A stretch of 64,000 nt of DNA from Rhizobiaceae bacterium (GCA_019635775.1 JAHBYU010000004.1:205434-269433); one strand, 5' to 3'; positions 15,854-26,131 are shown, counted from the stretch's first letter. Notes: generated by a model from the sequence alone, not told the origin. Program-made: numbers and translations.

Positions 15854-17401
15854 ATGTCCGGGGACGCTGGAAACGACCCGATCCTGAAGATCACCGATCT
15901 CACCAAGTCGTTCGGTCCGGTGAAGGCGCTTCGTGGCGTCGACTTCGAACTGCGGCGCGGCGAAATCCACGCGATCGCCGGCGAGAACGGCGCGGGCAAG
16001 TCGACGCTGATGAACATCATCGACGGCATCCATCGTCCGGACGCCGGAACCATTTTGCTTGACGGCAAGCCGGTCAACATCACGTCGCCAGCCATGGCGC
16101 AGCAGCTTGGCATCGGGTTCGTCCATCAGGAAATCGCTCTTTGCCCGGACGTCTCGGTGGCCGAGAACATCTTCATGTCGGGAACCAACACGACACGATC
16201 GATGCTCATGGACTACACGACCCTGGAGCGGAAGGCCGGCGAGATCCTCGGGCAACTGGGCGATATCGATCCGTCGGTGCTGGTGCGGACACTTTCGATC
16301 TCCCAGCAGCAACTGGTCGAGATCGCCAAGGCGCTGACGCTGGACTGCCGTGTGCTCATCCTGGACGAACCGACCGCCGCGCTGACGGAGCGCGAGGCGC
16401 AGATCCTGTTCGGCATCATGCGCAATCTGGCTGCTCGGGGCATATCGATCATCTACATCTCGCACCGCATGGTCGAGATATTCGACAACTGCGACCGCGT
16501 GACTGTGTTGCGCGACGGGCAATACATCACGACCAGGAACGTCGCCGAGACGACCCCAGGAGAGGTGGTCAGCGCGATGGTCGGCCGTGTCATCGACAAT
16601 CTCTATCCGCCCAAGCAGGGCGAAGCCGAACGTTCCGGCGAGATCATTCTCGACATACGCAACCTGAGCGAACGCAGTCGTTTCCGGGACATTTCCTTCC
16701 AGTTGCGCAGGGGCGAGATCCTCGGGCTCGCCGGGCTGATAGGCGCAGGACGCAGCGAGATCGTCAGAGGAATATGCAAGCTGGAAGGCGAGGTGACTGG
16801 CGAGGTGTCGCTTCGTGGCCGCAAGCTTGAGCTAGCACATTACGGCGACAGCATCGGCGAGGGGATCGTCTATCTCTCGGAAGACCGCAAGGGCGACGGG
16901 CTTTTTCTCGACATGTCGATCGCGGCGAACGTCTCGGCGCTGTCGGTGGAGCAGGTCGCCTCCGGGGCGGGAATCATCGACGAGCGTCGGGAAAAGCAGC
17001 AGGCGGAAAGTCTGGGCGCACAGCTCAATCTGAAATGCGCCCATGTCGGGCAGCCGGTCTCGGCGCTTTCGGGTGGAAATCAGCAGAAGGTGGCGATCGC
17101 CAAGATGCTGTCTGTCAATCCCAAGGTGATCTTCCTCGATGAGCCTACGCGAGGCGTCGATGTCGGAGCAAAGGCCGAAATCCACCGCAGCCTGCGCAAC
17201 CTTGCGCGCGATGGGGTTGGCATCGTGGTGATTTCCTCCGAGTTGCCGGAGCTGATCGGTGTCTGTGACCGTGTTCTGGTCGTGCGCGAAGGAAGCATCT
17301 CCGGCGAAGTGGCCGGCGACGAGATGACCGAGGACCGGATCATGTATCTCGCGTCGATCGGCGAAGAGCGGGCTGGCGTCATGAGGGCGGAACAGGCATG
17401 A
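15854..17401 (+). CDS. Sugar ABC transporter ATP-binding protein (RbsA type)
   Basis: 515 aa with two ABC domains, the RbsA/MglA/LsrA layout. The first half has Walker [10 protein letters not shown], signature LSISQQQL and Walker [10 protein letters not shown]; the second has the degenerate GLIGAGRSE and the signature LSGGNQQK with LDEPTRGVD. This asymmetry is normal in CUT2 ATPases. An ATG at 15794 is in frame but its translation lies across a strong hairpin and looks non-coding; ATG 15854 ([16 protein letters not shown]) has AAGG upstream. It overlaps the permease gene by four bases. Confidence 0.9.
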   Translation: MSGDAGNDPILKITDLTKSFGPVKALRGVDFELRRGEIHAIAGENGAGKSTLMNIIDGIHRPDAGTILLDGKPVNITSPAMAQQLGIGFVHQEIALCPDVSVAENIFMSGTNTTRSMLMDYTTLERKAGEILGQLGDIDPSVLVRTLSISQQQLVEIAKALTLDCRVLILDEPTAALTEREAQILFGIMRNLAARGISIIYISHRMVEIFDNCDRVTVLRDGQYITTRNVAETTPGEVVSAMVGRVIDNLYPPKQGEAERSGEIILDIRNLSERSRFRDISFQLRRGEILGLAGLIGAGRSEIVRGICKLEGEVTGEVSLRGRKLELAHYGDSIGEGIVYLSEDRKGDGLFLDMSIAANVSALSVEQVASGAGIIDERREKQQAESLGAQLNLKCAHVGQPVSALSGGNQQKVAIAKMLSVNPKVIFLDEPTRGVDVGAKAEIHRSLRNLARDGVGIVVISSELPELIGVCDRVLVVREGSISGEVAGDEMTEDRIMYLASIGEERAGVMRAEQA

Positions 17402-18402
17402 CCGTAACGACAACACCTGCCGGCAAGGAGCGCGGCATACAGGAAGGCCCGATGGGCGCTGTGCGCCGGTTGCTTCGCATGCGCGAGACCGGGCTGATCC
17501 TGATCATCCTCGCACTGTTCATCGCGATGTCCTTCGCGTCGCCCTACTTCCTGACGTGGAACAACCTGCGGGCGATGGCGATGGCTTTCGCGGTAGAGGG
17601 CATCGTCGTGGTCGGCATGACGATCCTGCTGATCTCGGGGGGCATCGACCTTTCCGTCGGTTCCGTGACGGCGCTTGCGATGGTGATCGCCGGGCTGTTG
17701 TTCCTGAATGGGGTGGATCCGTGGATCGCCTCGGGAATCGCGATCGCGGCCTGTACCGCGATAGGCGCAGGCATGGGCTTCTTCGTGACGCGGGTGGGGT
17801 TGCATCATTTCATCGTTTCGCTGGCCGTGATGGTGATCGCGCGCGGCTTGTGCCTGCTGGGCACCGGGGGACGACCGCTCGGGCTCTACACGCTGCCGCC
17901 TGAGTTCAAGTTCATCGGCCAGGGTTCGATCGGGGTGATTCCTGTCGTGATCATCATCTTCGTCGTTGTGGTTGTGGTGTTCGACTTCCTGCTGCGCCGC
18001 ACGACGGTTTTCAGGAAGGTGTTCTACACGGGCAGCAATGAAAAGGCGGCGGCCTATTCCGGCATCCGCACAAAGAAAGTCGTGTTCCTGACGACTACGC
18101 TCTGCTCGGCCCTCTGCGGCTTTGCAGGCATCATTTACATGGCCCGCTTTGGCTCGGCTCAGCCGACCTTCGGCATCGGCATGGAGCTCAACGTCATCGC
18201 GGCGGCGGTTATCGGCGGGGCAAGCCTGTCAGGCGGCTCGGGCACGATCTTCGGCGCTATTCTGGGGACCGTTCTGCTTTCTGTGGTGTCGAGTTCGCTC
18301 GCCCTGCTTGACGTGTCGGTCTACTGGCAGGACATCATCCGCGGGTCGATCCTGCTCACTGCGGTGACGATCGACCACTACCTTAGCAAACGTCGCGGCT
18401 GA
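17398..18402 (+). CDS. Sugar ABC transporter permease (RbsC type)
   Basis: 334 aa, about ten hydrophobic segments, BPD_transp_2 family. Family motifs include [14 protein letters not shown] (near residue 77) and the late [20 protein letters not shown]. As only one permease is encoded, it likely works as a homodimer, unlike the LsrC/LsrD pair. The ATG overlaps the ATPase stop as ATGA. The SorC-type regulator starts 15 bases after its stop. Confidence 0.92.
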   Translation: MTVTTTPAGKERGIQEGPMGAVRRLLRMRETGLILIILALFIAMSFASPYFLTWNNLRAMAMAFAVEGIVVVGMTILLISGGIDLSVGSVTALAMVIAGLLFLNGVDPWIASGIAIAACTAIGAGMGFFVTRVGLHHFIVSLAVMVIARGLCLLGTGGRPLGLYTLPPEFKFIGQGSIGVIPVVIIIFVVVVVVFDFLLRRTTVFRKVFYTGSNEKAAAYSGIRTKKVVFLTTTLCSALCGFAGIIYMARFGSAQPTFGIGMELNVIAAAVIGGASLSGGSGTIFGAILGTVLLSVVSSSLALLDVSVYWQDIIRGSILLTAVTIDHYLSKRRG

Positions 18403-18417
18403 TCGGGATACGCAGGC

Positions 18418-19398
18418 ATGGCTGAACGGAAAGAAGAATTCGAGTCCATCCGGCAGATCTACACGGTCTGCGTGCTGCACTTCATCGACGGGATGAAGCA
18501 GTCCGACATCGCGACCACGCTCAACCTTTCAACGTCCAAGGTGAACCGGCTGATCACGCAAGGGCGCAAGCTCGGAATGGTCAAGATCGCCATCGAGAGC
18601 CCCTTCCAGGGCCTCGTCAATCTCGAGAAGCGCCTTGTCGAAAAGGCGGGTCTGTCGAGCGCGGTGGTCGCGCCGACCGTTTCCGGCAGCCCGGACACGA
18701 CGCTGAGCCAGGTCGGACGCGCGGCCGCGAACCAGCTTCTGGAGACGTTGCGTGACGGTGACGTCATAGCGATCACCGGCGGAAAGGCGGTGAGCGCCGT
18801 CATGGAAAACCTCGCGCCGGAACGGTCGTTCGACGTGACCGTTGTCCCGCTGACGGGAGGGGTACAAGGCAAGTACTACACGGACGTCAACCACCTCGCC
18901 TCGCGCCTGGCCGAACGTCTGGGAGGAAAAAGCATGCTGGTGCATGCGCCGCTCTTTGCCGAGAGCCGCGAGCAGCGCGACATGCTGATGCAGATGGGAT
19001 CGGTCAAGGAAGTGTTCGATCTCGCCCGCAAGGCATCGGTGGCGCTGACCGGCATCGGCTCGATCCTGGCGCCGGGATCGAGCTACTACGACCTGCATCC
19101 CATGCCGAACCCTGATCGGCAGTTTCTCGTCAAGAGCGGGGTGCGCGGCGAGTTTCTCGCGCATCTGATCCGTGAAGATGGAACGGTCGGAGACTATCCG
19201 CTGAACTCGCGGCTGGTCGCGCTCGAACCGGGAGACCTTTCAAGTTGCCGGCACAAGATCGGCGTTGCCGCCGGTCCGGAGAAGGTTCTGCCTATCCGCG
19301 CCGTCCTCAACGGGCGTTTCCTGGATTCGCTGGTCGTCGACGAGGAGACCGCCGGTGCCGTGATCGAAGCGATGGAGAATCTGCAGAATGTCGCATGA
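18418..19398 (+). CDS. SorC/DeoR-type transcriptional regulator
   Basis: 326 aa. The N-terminal HTH (about residues 22-50, GMKQSDIATTLNLSTSKVNR) is followed by a SorC sugar-phosphate-binding domain. Typical stretches are VAPTVSGSPD, LRDGDVIAITGGKAVSAV, LTGGVQGK and ALTGIGSILAPGSSYYDL. The group includes LsrR, EryD, DeoR and SorC, which respond to phosphorylated sugars made by the operon's own kinase. Here it is encoded inside the operon and probably represses it through the 20-bp palindrome at 14667-14686. It overlaps the aldo/keto reductase gene by 11 bases. Confidence 0.9.
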   Translation: MAERKEEFESIRQIYTVCVLHFIDGMKQSDIATTLNLSTSKVNRLITQGRKLGMVKIAIESPFQGLVNLEKRLVEKAGLSSAVVAPTVSGSPDTTLSQVGRAAANQLLETLRDGDVIAITGGKAVSAVMENLAPERSFDVTVVPLTGGVQGKYYTDVNHLASRLAERLGGKSMLVHAPLFAESREQRDMLMQMGSVKEVFDLARKASVALTGIGSILAPGSSYYDLHPMPNPDRQFLVKSGVRGEFLAHLIREDGTVGDYPLNSRLVALEPGDLSSCRHKIGVAAGPEKVLPIRAVLNGRFLDSLVVDEETAGAVIEAMENLQNVA

Positions 19399-20383
19399 AA
19401 TGCTCACCCGCGAGATCGGTTCGTCCGGCGTGCGTGCCTCGGCCATCGGGCTCGGCACATGGGCGATCGGCGGCTGGATGTGGGGCGGAACGGACGAGGC
19501 GAAATCGATCGCGGCCATACAGGCCTCGATCGACGAGGGCGTCAGCCTGATCGACACCGCGCCGGCCTATGGCCAGGGCCGTGCCGAGGAGATCGTCGGC
19601 AAGGCGATCCGGGGCCGCCGCGAAAAGGTTGTGCTGGCGACGAAATGCGGGCTCGTGTGGCACACCACGAAAGGCAACCACTTTTTCGATTACGACGGCC
19701 GCCCGGTCCATCGCTATCTGGGTGCCGAGTCCATACGTCACGAGATCGAGCAGAGCCTCAAGCGGCTGGGCACGGACCATATCGATCACTACATCACGCA
19801 CTGGCAGGATCCGACGACGCCGGTTGCCGAGACGATGGATACGCTCAAGGCGCTGAAGGCGGAGGGCAAGATTCGCTCCATCGGCGCAAGCAACCTCTCT
19901 GTCGCGGAGCTCGAGTCTTACGTGGCGGTCGGCGGCCTCGACGCTATCCAGGAAGAGTTTTCCATGGTGAAGCGGGACATCGAGGCGACGCTGCTTCCCA
20001 TTGCGAGGGCGTCCGGTATTTCGACGCTCAGCTACTCGTCACTGGCGCTCGGCTTGCTGTCGGGAAAGATCGGTCCGGACCGGTTGTTCACGGGAGACGA
20101 CCAGCGCAGGGACAATCCTCGCTTCTCGAAGGCGAACCGGGACAAGGTCGCCCAGCTGATGCGTGACATCGCCGCTGTCGTCCGCGCACATGACGCAACG
20201 CCGGCGCAGATCGTGATTGCATGGACGCTTCAGCAGCCGGGTATAAGCTTTGCGCTGTGCGGCGCGCGCGATCCGCAGCAGGCAAGCGAAAATGCGAGGG
20301 CGGGCCGTATCCGCCTTTCGGGTACCGAGATCCAGACGATAAGCGAGGCAGTCACGCGCCATCTGACAAATCTCGACGCCTGA
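19388..20383 (+). CDS. Aldo/keto reductase
   Basis: 331 aa, normal AKR length (TIM barrel). The start EIGSSGVRASAIGLGTWAIG is family-typical; the tetrad Asp and Tyr lie in SLIDTAPAYGQGRAEE, with Lys in VLATKCG and His in DHYITHWQDP. NADPH-binding residues are toward the C-terminus (SFALCGARDPQQASEN). It interconverts an aldehyde or ketose and its alcohol. In the operon it may reduce or oxidise the imported sugar before phosphorylation. The YajO/MocA-like subgroup is the closest I can say. Confidence 0.85.
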   Translation: MSHEMLTREIGSSGVRASAIGLGTWAIGGWMWGGTDEAKSIAAIQASIDEGVSLIDTAPAYGQGRAEEIVGKAIRGRREKVVLATKCGLVWHTTKGNHFFDYDGRPVHRYLGAESIRHEIEQSLKRLGTDHIDHYITHWQDPTTPVAETMDTLKALKAEGKIRSIGASNLSVAELESYVAVGGLDAIQEEFSMVKRDIEATLLPIARASGISTLSYSSLALGLLSGKIGPDRLFTGDDQRRDNPRFSKANRDKVAQLMRDIAAVVRAHDATPAQIVIAWTLQQPGISFALCGARDPQQASENARAGRIRLSGTEIQTISEAVTRHLTNLDA

Positions 20384-20410
20384 AGACGTAACATCATTGA
20401 ACAGGAGCAA

Positions 20411-20429
20411 CACCGTCATCTCGACGGTG
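20411..20429 (+). terminator. Small stem-loop before GlpD-like gene
   Basis: CACCGTC and GACGGTG pair as a seven-base stem around ATCTC, 12 bases before the ATG of the next gene and 27 after the AKR stop. No T-run. It may tune translation of the GlpD-like gene or mark a processing site. Confidence 0.35.
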
Positions 20430-20441
20430 AACAGGTAAAGC

Positions 20442-22172
20442 ATGTCCGCACAACGTGACGACAACATCGAACTGATACGCCGCGACGGCGCGTTAGACGT
20501 TGTCGTCGTTGGCGGCGGCATCAACGGAATCGGCGTTTACCGCGATCTGGCTCTGCAGGGCTTGCGCGTTCTGCTGGTCGAGCGAAACGACTTCTGCTCG
20601 GGATGCAGCGCGGCGCCCTCACGCATGATCCACGGCGGCCTTCGCTATCTGGAAAATGGCGAGTTCGACCTCGTGCGTGAATCGCTCAGGGAGCGAGACG
20701 CGCTTCTGGTCAATGCGCCCCACATGGTCCGGCCGTTGCCGACAACTATTCCGATCTGGTCGGTGTTCTCGGGACTGATGAACGGGGTGGCCGGATTCTT
20801 CGGCCTGACCGACAGGCCTGCCAGCCGGGGAGCTGTGCCGATCAAGATCGGCCTCTCGCTCTACGACTGGACGACCAGACATCGCCGCGTGCTTCCGAAA
20901 CACAGCTTTCGCGGGGCGAAGGAGACGTTGCGCAGATGGCCGAAACTTTCGCGCAGGCTGCGCTTTTCGGCGACCTACTATGATGCCTGGATCAGCTACC
21001 CGGAGCGGCTGGGTGTTGAAATGGTGCTCGACACAAAACGGCTCGCGCCAGAGAGCGTCGCGCTCAACTATGCCGAGATCGTCAGATCGGAAGGTGAGTT
21101 TGTTCTTTTCGACCGGGCAGGGGGAGCAAGGCTGCCGGTTGCCGCAAAGATTATCGTCAATGCGACTGGCGCCTGGCTGGACGAGGCGCTAGGCCTGCTG
21201 TCGGACAAGGACGGCGGCGAAGAGCCGTTCGTCTCCGGCACCAAGGGATCGCATCTGATACTCGACTGTCCGCCCCTTCGCGATGCTCTCGGCGGACACA
21301 TGATCTTTTTCGAGAATCTGGACGGACGTGTGTGTGTCGTTTTCCCGTACCTTGGCAAGGTCCTTGCCGGGTCGACCGATATCCGGGTCAAGGCTGCGGC
21401 GCGCGTGCGATGCGAAGCCGAGGAGCGGGACTATATCCTCGATGCCTTGCGGCTGGTTTTTCCCGAGATAGCCATCAGCGCGGGCAACATCGTGTTCAGC
21501 TACAGCGGCATCCGTCCGCTGCCGAAAAGCGACCAGCAATTCACGGGTCGGATAACGCGCGGGCACTTCATTCACCGGATTGATGGAACCGTGCCGCAAC
21601 TGTGCATGGTGGGCGGCAAATGGACGACGTTTCGTGCCTTTGCCGAGCAGGCGGCAGACGCCGTGCTGGCCGAACTGGGAAAAAGTCGGGCTACGGATAC
21701 ACTGAACCTCCCAATCGGCGGCGGGCTCGGATTTCCGCGCGAAGGCGAGGTGCTCGACGCGTACCTGGCGAGGAAATACGCGATAGGGCCCGAGCGGGCT
21801 GCCTATCTTGCCGACGCATACGGAACGCGCGCGGAGGAACTGTTGCGCTTTTGCATGGCGCGCGATGATGACAAGCCCCTTGATGCAGTGACGCAGGCGA
21901 CCGAGGCGGAAATTGCATATCTGGCCACCAACGAATTTGTTGTCACGCTCGAGGACATGCTTCTCCGCCGGACGTCGCTTTGCATCAGGGGCGATGTTTC
22001 CGCCGACATCGTACGCCGGGTTGCCGATGTGATGGCGCGCGAACTTCGCTGGAGCCCGGGACAGGCCTCCGATGAAGTGGATGCCTTCGTGCGCAATCTG
22101 GACGATTATCATGGCGTCTCGCGAGAGACGCTCGAACAACGCTCGCAAGACAGGAGATTGACATGCGCGTGA
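20442..22172 (+). CDS. FAD-dependent glycerol-3-phosphate dehydrogenase-like protein
   Basis: 576 aa. GlpD-family membrane-associated flavoenzyme. The FAD-binding VVVGGGINGIGVYRDLALQG (about residues 17-37) and SRMIHGGLRYLENGEFDLVR (about 61-80) are diagnostic; the middle carries VNATGAWLDEAL and the C-terminal DAO_C-like domain is present. Known relatives include EryB, which oxidises erythritol phosphate, so the substrate may be a polyol phosphate rather than glycerol-3-phosphate. The neighbours (kinase, aldolase, SorC regulator) favour the polyol reading. Electrons would enter the quinone pool. It overlaps the aldolase gene by 10 bases. Confidence 0.85.
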   Translation: MSAQRDDNIELIRRDGALDVVVVGGGINGIGVYRDLALQGLRVLLVERNDFCSGCSAAPSRMIHGGLRYLENGEFDLVRESLRERDALLVNAPHMVRPLPTTIPIWSVFSGLMNGVAGFFGLTDRPASRGAVPIKIGLSLYDWTTRHRRVLPKHSFRGAKETLRRWPKLSRRLRFSATYYDAWISYPERLGVEMVLDTKRLAPESVALNYAEIVRSEGEFVLFDRAGGARLPVAAKIIVNATGAWLDEALGLLSDKDGGEEPFVSGTKGSHLILDCPPLRDALGGHMIFFENLDGRVCVVFPYLGKVLAGSTDIRVKAAARVRCEAEERDYILDALRLVFPEIAISAGNIVFSYSGIRPLPKSDQQFTGRITRGHFIHRIDGTVPQLCMVGGKWTTFRAFAEQAADAVLAELGKSRATDTLNLPIGGGLGFPREGEVLDAYLARKYAIGPERAAYLADAYGTRAEELLRFCMARDDDKPLDAVTQATEAEIAYLATNEFVVTLEDMLLRRTSLCIRGDVSADIVRRVADVMARELRWSPGQASDEVDAFVRNLDDYHGVSRETLEQRSQDRRLTCA

Positions 22173-23017
22173 GTGCCAAGGCCCGCATGAACAGGCTTTT
22201 CACCAACGGCGGCTGCCTAGACGTCGCGCTGGACCACGGCGTGTGCAACGAGCCGAGCTTCCTCGTAGGTCTGGAGGACATGCCGCGCGTGGTGGACACG
22301 CTGATACGCGCCAGGCCCGATGCGATACAGATGGCCTACGGCCAGGCCGACCTGCTGCAGAACAGGCCCGAAAAGGACAAGCCAGCGCTGGTCATGCGCC
22401 TCGACATGGGCAATCCCTACAATGCGCAGCGCCATCGCGTGATGTGGGCCCTCCTGCAGAACCATGAGGAGCCAATCGCCGGCGCACTGGAGATGGACGC
22501 CGCCTGCGTGGTCGTCAATCTGTTCATGTTGCCCGACGAGCCGGACCTCTTCCGCCAGTGCGTCGAGAACATCAGCAAGGTGCGCGCGGCATGCCACAAA
22601 TACGGAATGCCATTGATGATCGAGCCGCTTGTTATGCTGCCAAATGACGTCCGGGGCGGATACCAGGTCGACGGAGACGCGGAAAAGATCGTCACGCTGG
22701 TCCGCCTCGCGTCGGAGATGGGCGCGGACATCATCAAGGCCGATCCAACCGACAATCCGGAGGATTTCCACCGCGTTGTCGAAACCGCGCGCGTGCCGGT
22801 CCTGGTGCGCGGCGGTGGCAAGGAGGACCTCAAGGCCGTGATGATGAAATCTGCAGCGCTTGTCAGGCAGGGTGCGAAAGGCATGGTGTACGGGCGCAAC
22901 ATATACCAGCATGACAATCCGCAGGCCGTCGTGGACGCACTCATGGCGATCATCCACAAGAGCGCAAGCGGCGAAGAGGCGTGGGACATCTACAATCGAG
23001 GCTCGGCGCGTGGCTGA
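22163..23017 (+). CDS. Class I aldolase, LsrF/DhnA family
   Basis: 284 aa, TIM barrel of the DeoC/FbaB/LacD clan. Strong LsrF-like features: CLDVALDHGV (Asp24), SEMGADIIKADPTD with the probable Schiff-base lysine at Lys192, VPVLVRGGGKED, and GAKGMVYGRNIYQHDNP. LsrF acts as a thiolase-like enzyme on phosphorylated AI-2 product, while relatives cleave ketose phosphates. In this operon it would split or cleave the oxidised sugar phosphate into central metabolites. Overlaps of 10 and 8 bases with both neighbours show tight coupling. Confidence 0.85.
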   Translation: MRVSAKARMNRLFTNGGCLDVALDHGVCNEPSFLVGLEDMPRVVDTLIRARPDAIQMAYGQADLLQNRPEKDKPALVMRLDMGNPYNAQRHRVMWALLQNHEEPIAGALEMDAACVVVNLFMLPDEPDLFRQCVENISKVRAACHKYGMPLMIEPLVMLPNDVRGGYQVDGDAEKIVTLVRLASEMGADIIKADPTDNPEDFHRVVETARVPVLVRGGGKEDLKAVMMKSAALVRQGAKGMVYGRNIYQHDNPQAVVDALMAIIHKSASGEEAWDIYNRGSARG

Positions 23018-24527
23018 GGAAGGCCCTTACCTGCTCGGTCTGGACGCCGGCAACACGGTCATCAAGGCCGTGCTGTTCGACCTCCGGGGCAATCAGCTTG
23101 CCGCGCATGGCATTGACGGCGCCACGCACAAGCCTGCACCCGGCATGGTCGAGCGTTCGGTGCAGGAGTTACGAGACAACGCCCGAACCGCGATCTCCGG
23201 CTGCATTGCCAGGGCTGGCGTCGATCCGGCGCGCATTGCGGCGATCGGAACCGCCGGCCACGGAAACGGGCTCTATCTGCTCGACAAGAGCCATTCTGCG
23301 CTGATCGGAATCCAGTCGCTCGACACCCGCGCGGCGGCGCTTGCCAATGAGCTCGACAAGGCAGCCGGCGGGGCGATGCATTCGATTTCCCTGCAACGGC
23401 CGTGGCCGTCACAGACGCCGGTGCTTCTTGCGTGGCTGAAAAGACACCGACTGGATCTCTACGAGCGCGCCGGCACCTTGCTCTTCGCAAAGGACGTCCT
23501 GACCTGGTTCCTGACGGGGGAGCGGGTCAGCGAGATATCCGACATGTCGGGAGCCGGACTGCTGAGCCTGCCCGATGCCAGGTACAGTCCGCGGTTGCTG
23601 TCGCTCTACGGGCTGGCCGACGCCGAGGCGATGCTGCCCCGGCTGGTTCATCCTTGCGATGTGGTCGGCGGGGTTTCGAGTGAGGCCGCTGCCGAGACCG
23701 GGTTGGTGGCAGGAACGCCGGTCGTCGCTGGCTATTTCGACGTGGTCGCTTCCGCGCTCGGGTCCGGCGCGGTGGGCGCCGGGGCGGCATCGATCGTCGC
23801 GGGAAGCTGGTCGATCAATCAGGTCTTCTCCGATGCGCCTGTCCGCGACGAGCGGGTGTTCATGGTCGCGGCCTACGCTCCCGGTCGCTTCGTCAATATG
23901 GAAAACAGCGCAACCTCGGCTGCAAATCTTGAATGGTATGTGCGGACCCTGGTCGAGCGCGGCGGGCATCACGAGGATCCGTTCGGTTTCGTCAACCGGG
24001 CGGTCGGCGAGGTCACGCCTTCGCATGACGATCCGATGTTCCAGCCCTTCCTCTATGGCGGCAGATTGGGCGCCCATCAGCGCGGTGGCTTGTTCGGCGT
24101 TGCCGGATGGCACGGAGAAGGGCACCTGCTGCGCGCCATCATGGAAGGCGTGATGTTCGAGCATCGTCGCCATGCCGAGGTTCTGGCGGACGCTGGCGTC
24201 ACGTTTTCGAGCGCAGCGCTTTCGGGCGGCGGCTCCCGTTCGCCGCTTTGGCCGCAGATGTTTGCCGACGGGCTCGGCGTCCCGGTCACCGTGGCCGAAG
24301 CCGAGGAGACGGGCGCGCTTGGCGCGGCGATCGGCGCTTCGGTCGGTACGGGCCTCCATGCCGACGAGGTCGGAGCTGTGGCGGCCATGTCGAGGCCGAG
24401 GCGAACCTTCTCCCCCGATCGAGCGATGCAGGCGCATTATGAAAGGCGCTATGCTATCTGGATGAAGCTGATGAAGGCCGTCGACCCGCTCTGGCGGGAA
24501 CTGGGAGAAGGAAAGCCGGACGCATGA
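23010..24527 (+). CDS. FGGY-family carbohydrate kinase
   Basis: 505 aa. GTG 23010 is the start, eight bases inside the aldolase gene; the frame further upstream is the aldolase shadow. The N-terminal phosphate-binding loop LGLDAGNTVIKAVLFD and the second domain's ALSGGGSRSPLWPQMFADGL are FGGY hallmarks; the catalytic aspartate should lie in VVAGYFDVVASALGSG. The protein resembles erythritol/xylulose-type kinases (EryA, LyxK) more than glycerol kinase. It would phosphorylate the imported sugar or polyol and produce the signal for the SorC regulator. It overlaps the GMC gene by four bases. Confidence 0.87.
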   Translation: MAEEGPYLLGLDAGNTVIKAVLFDLRGNQLAAHGIDGATHKPAPGMVERSVQELRDNARTAISGCIARAGVDPARIAAIGTAGHGNGLYLLDKSHSALIGIQSLDTRAAALANELDKAAGGAMHSISLQRPWPSQTPVLLAWLKRHRLDLYERAGTLLFAKDVLTWFLTGERVSEISDMSGAGLLSLPDARYSPRLLSLYGLADAEAMLPRLVHPCDVVGGVSSEAAAETGLVAGTPVVAGYFDVVASALGSGAVGAGAASIVAGSWSINQVFSDAPVRDERVFMVAAYAPGRFVNMENSATSAANLEWYVRTLVERGGHHEDPFGFVNRAVGEVTPSHDDPMFQPFLYGGRLGAHQRGGLFGVAGWHGEGHLLRAIMEGVMFEHRRHAEVLADAGVTFSSAALSGGGSRSPLWPQMFADGLGVPVTVAEAEETGALGAAIGASVGTGLHADEVGAVAAMSRPRRTFSPDRAMQAHYERRYAIWMKLMKAVDPLWRELGEGKPDA

Positions 24528-26131
24528 CGCTTGAGGGGCGTTACGACTATATTGTCGTCGGTGCGGGCACAGCGGGCTGTGTGCTTGCCAACCGGCTGAC
24601 GGCTGACGGAAAGACGCGCGTCCTGCTGCTGGAGGCCGGGGGATCGGACAATTACCACTGGGTCCATATTCCCGTCGGATACCTCTATTGCATCGGCAAC
24701 CCGCGCACCGACTGGATGATGAAGACTGCATCCGAGCCGGGGCTCAACGGACGGTCGCTTGTCTATCCGCGCGGCAAGGTTCTCGGCGGCTGCAGCTCCG
24801 TCAACGGCATGATCTACATGCGCGGCCAGGCGGCCGACTACGACCACTGGAGGCAGCTGGGCAATGTGGGCTGGGGCTGGGACGATGTGCTGCCCTGGTT
24901 TCTCAAGTCGGAGGACTATCACGGCGGCAAAAGCGCCCTGCACGGCAGCGGTGGCGAATGGAAGGTCGCCAGGCAGCGGCTTGGCTGGGACATTTTGCGG
25001 GCGGTGCAGGAGGGAGCGAAGGAATTTGGCATCATGCCGCGCGCCGACTTCAATGACGGCAGCAATGAGGGCTCCGGTCTTTTCGAGGTGAACCAGCACC
25101 GCGGCATCCGCTGGAATACCGCCAAGGGCTTCCTGCGGCCGGCGCTGAAGCGCCGCAATCTGAGGCTTGTCACCCATGCGCTGGCCGACAGCCTGATCGT
25201 GGAAGGCAGGCGTGTCGCAGGCATTCGCTACTGGCAGGGCGGCAGTCTGCATGAGGCGCGTGCGGATGGAGAGGTCCTGCTGTCGGCGGGTGCTATCAAT
25301 TCGCCCAAGCTGCTCGAACAGTCCGGCATAGGTCGGCCCGATGTCCTGCAAGCCATGGGCGTCGACATGGTGCACGAGAGCGTCGGTGTCGGCGAGAACC
25401 TGCAGGATCACCTTCAGATTCGAACGGTCTTCAAGGTAACCGGCGCCCTGACGCTAAACCAGATGTTCAACAGCACGGTCGGCAAGGCGCGCATTGCGCT
25501 CCAATATGCGCTGATGCAGTCGGGTCCGATGTCGATGGCGCCCAGCCAGTTCGGCATGTTCACCCGCTCGGATGCGTCGCGCGAGACGCCAGACCTCGAA
25601 TACCATGTACAGCCTCTTTCGACCGACAAGCTGGGCGACCCCCTGCACCCGTTTCCGGCGATAACCGTATCGGTCTGCAACCTTCGGCCGGAAAGCGTCG
25701 GCAGCGTTCATGCGCAAAGCCGCGATCCGAACGCCCAGCCGGAGATCAGGCTGAACTACCTGTCCGCGGACAGGGACAAGGACGTCGCGGTCAAGGCGGT
25801 GCGGCAGGCACGCCGGATCATGACCGCCAGGGCGCTGGAACGCTACAGGCCCGAAGAAATCCTGCCCGGTACCGGCCATGAAAGCGACGCGGCGCTCCTG
25901 CAGAGGATCGGCGATATTGCGACAACGATTTTTCATCCCGTCGGTACGTGCCGCATGGGCACGGACGACGACGCCGTGGTGACGCCAGACCTTCGCCTGC
26001 GCGGCCTTGCCGGGCTGCGGGTCGTCGATGCCTCGATCATGCCCAAGATCGTGTCGGGCAACACGGCTTCGCCGGTCGTGATGATCGCGGAGAAGGCGGC
26101 CGACATGATCCTCAGAGACGCCAGGGCGTAA
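24524..26131 (+). CDS. GMC-family oxidoreductase
   Basis: 535 aa, normal for bacterial GMC (choline dehydrogenase-like). The dinucleotide motif IVVGAGTAGCVLANRL (residues 8-23) with LLLEAGG, the GMC signature YPRGKVLGGCSSVNGMIY, and the C-terminal HPVGTCRMG and SGNTASPVV (the His/Asn active pair) are present. GMC enzymes oxidise alcohol groups with FAD. No signal peptide is seen, so it acts in the cytoplasm. Its coupling to the kinase gene by ATGA places it in the same pathway, perhaps oxidising a polyol or sugar before phosphorylation. Confidence 0.88.
   Translation: MTLEGRYDYIVVGAGTAGCVLANRLTADGKTRVLLLEAGGSDNYHWVHIPVGYLYCIGNPRTDWMMKTASEPGLNGRSLVYPRGKVLGGCSSVNGMIYMRGQAADYDHWRQLGNVGWGWDDVLPWFLKSEDYHGGKSALHGSGGEWKVARQRLGWDILRAVQEGAKEFGIMPRADFNDGSNEGSGLFEVNQHRGIRWNTAKGFLRPALKRRNLRLVTHALADSLIVEGRRVAGIRYWQGGSLHEARADGEVLLSAGAINSPKLLEQSGIGRPDVLQAMGVDMVHESVGVGENLQDHLQIRTVFKVTGALTLNQMFNSTVGKARIALQYALMQSGPMSMAPSQFGMFTRSDASRETPDLEYHVQPLSTDKLGDPLHPFPAITVSVCNLRPESVGSVHAQSRDPNAQPEIRLNYLSADRDKDVAVKAVRQARRIMTARALERYRPEEILPGTGHESDAALLQRIGDIATTIFHPVGTCRMGTDDDAVVTPDLRLRGLAGLRVVDASIMPKIVSGNTASPVVMIAEKAADMILRDARA

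Noticed and set aside
14759-26131. Naming the operon as an erythritol (ery) or AI-2 (lsr) operon
   Set aside because: No EryC/EryH/EryI-type isomerases, only one permease gene, and extra GMC and AKR genes. Similarity is by parts, not to either full system.
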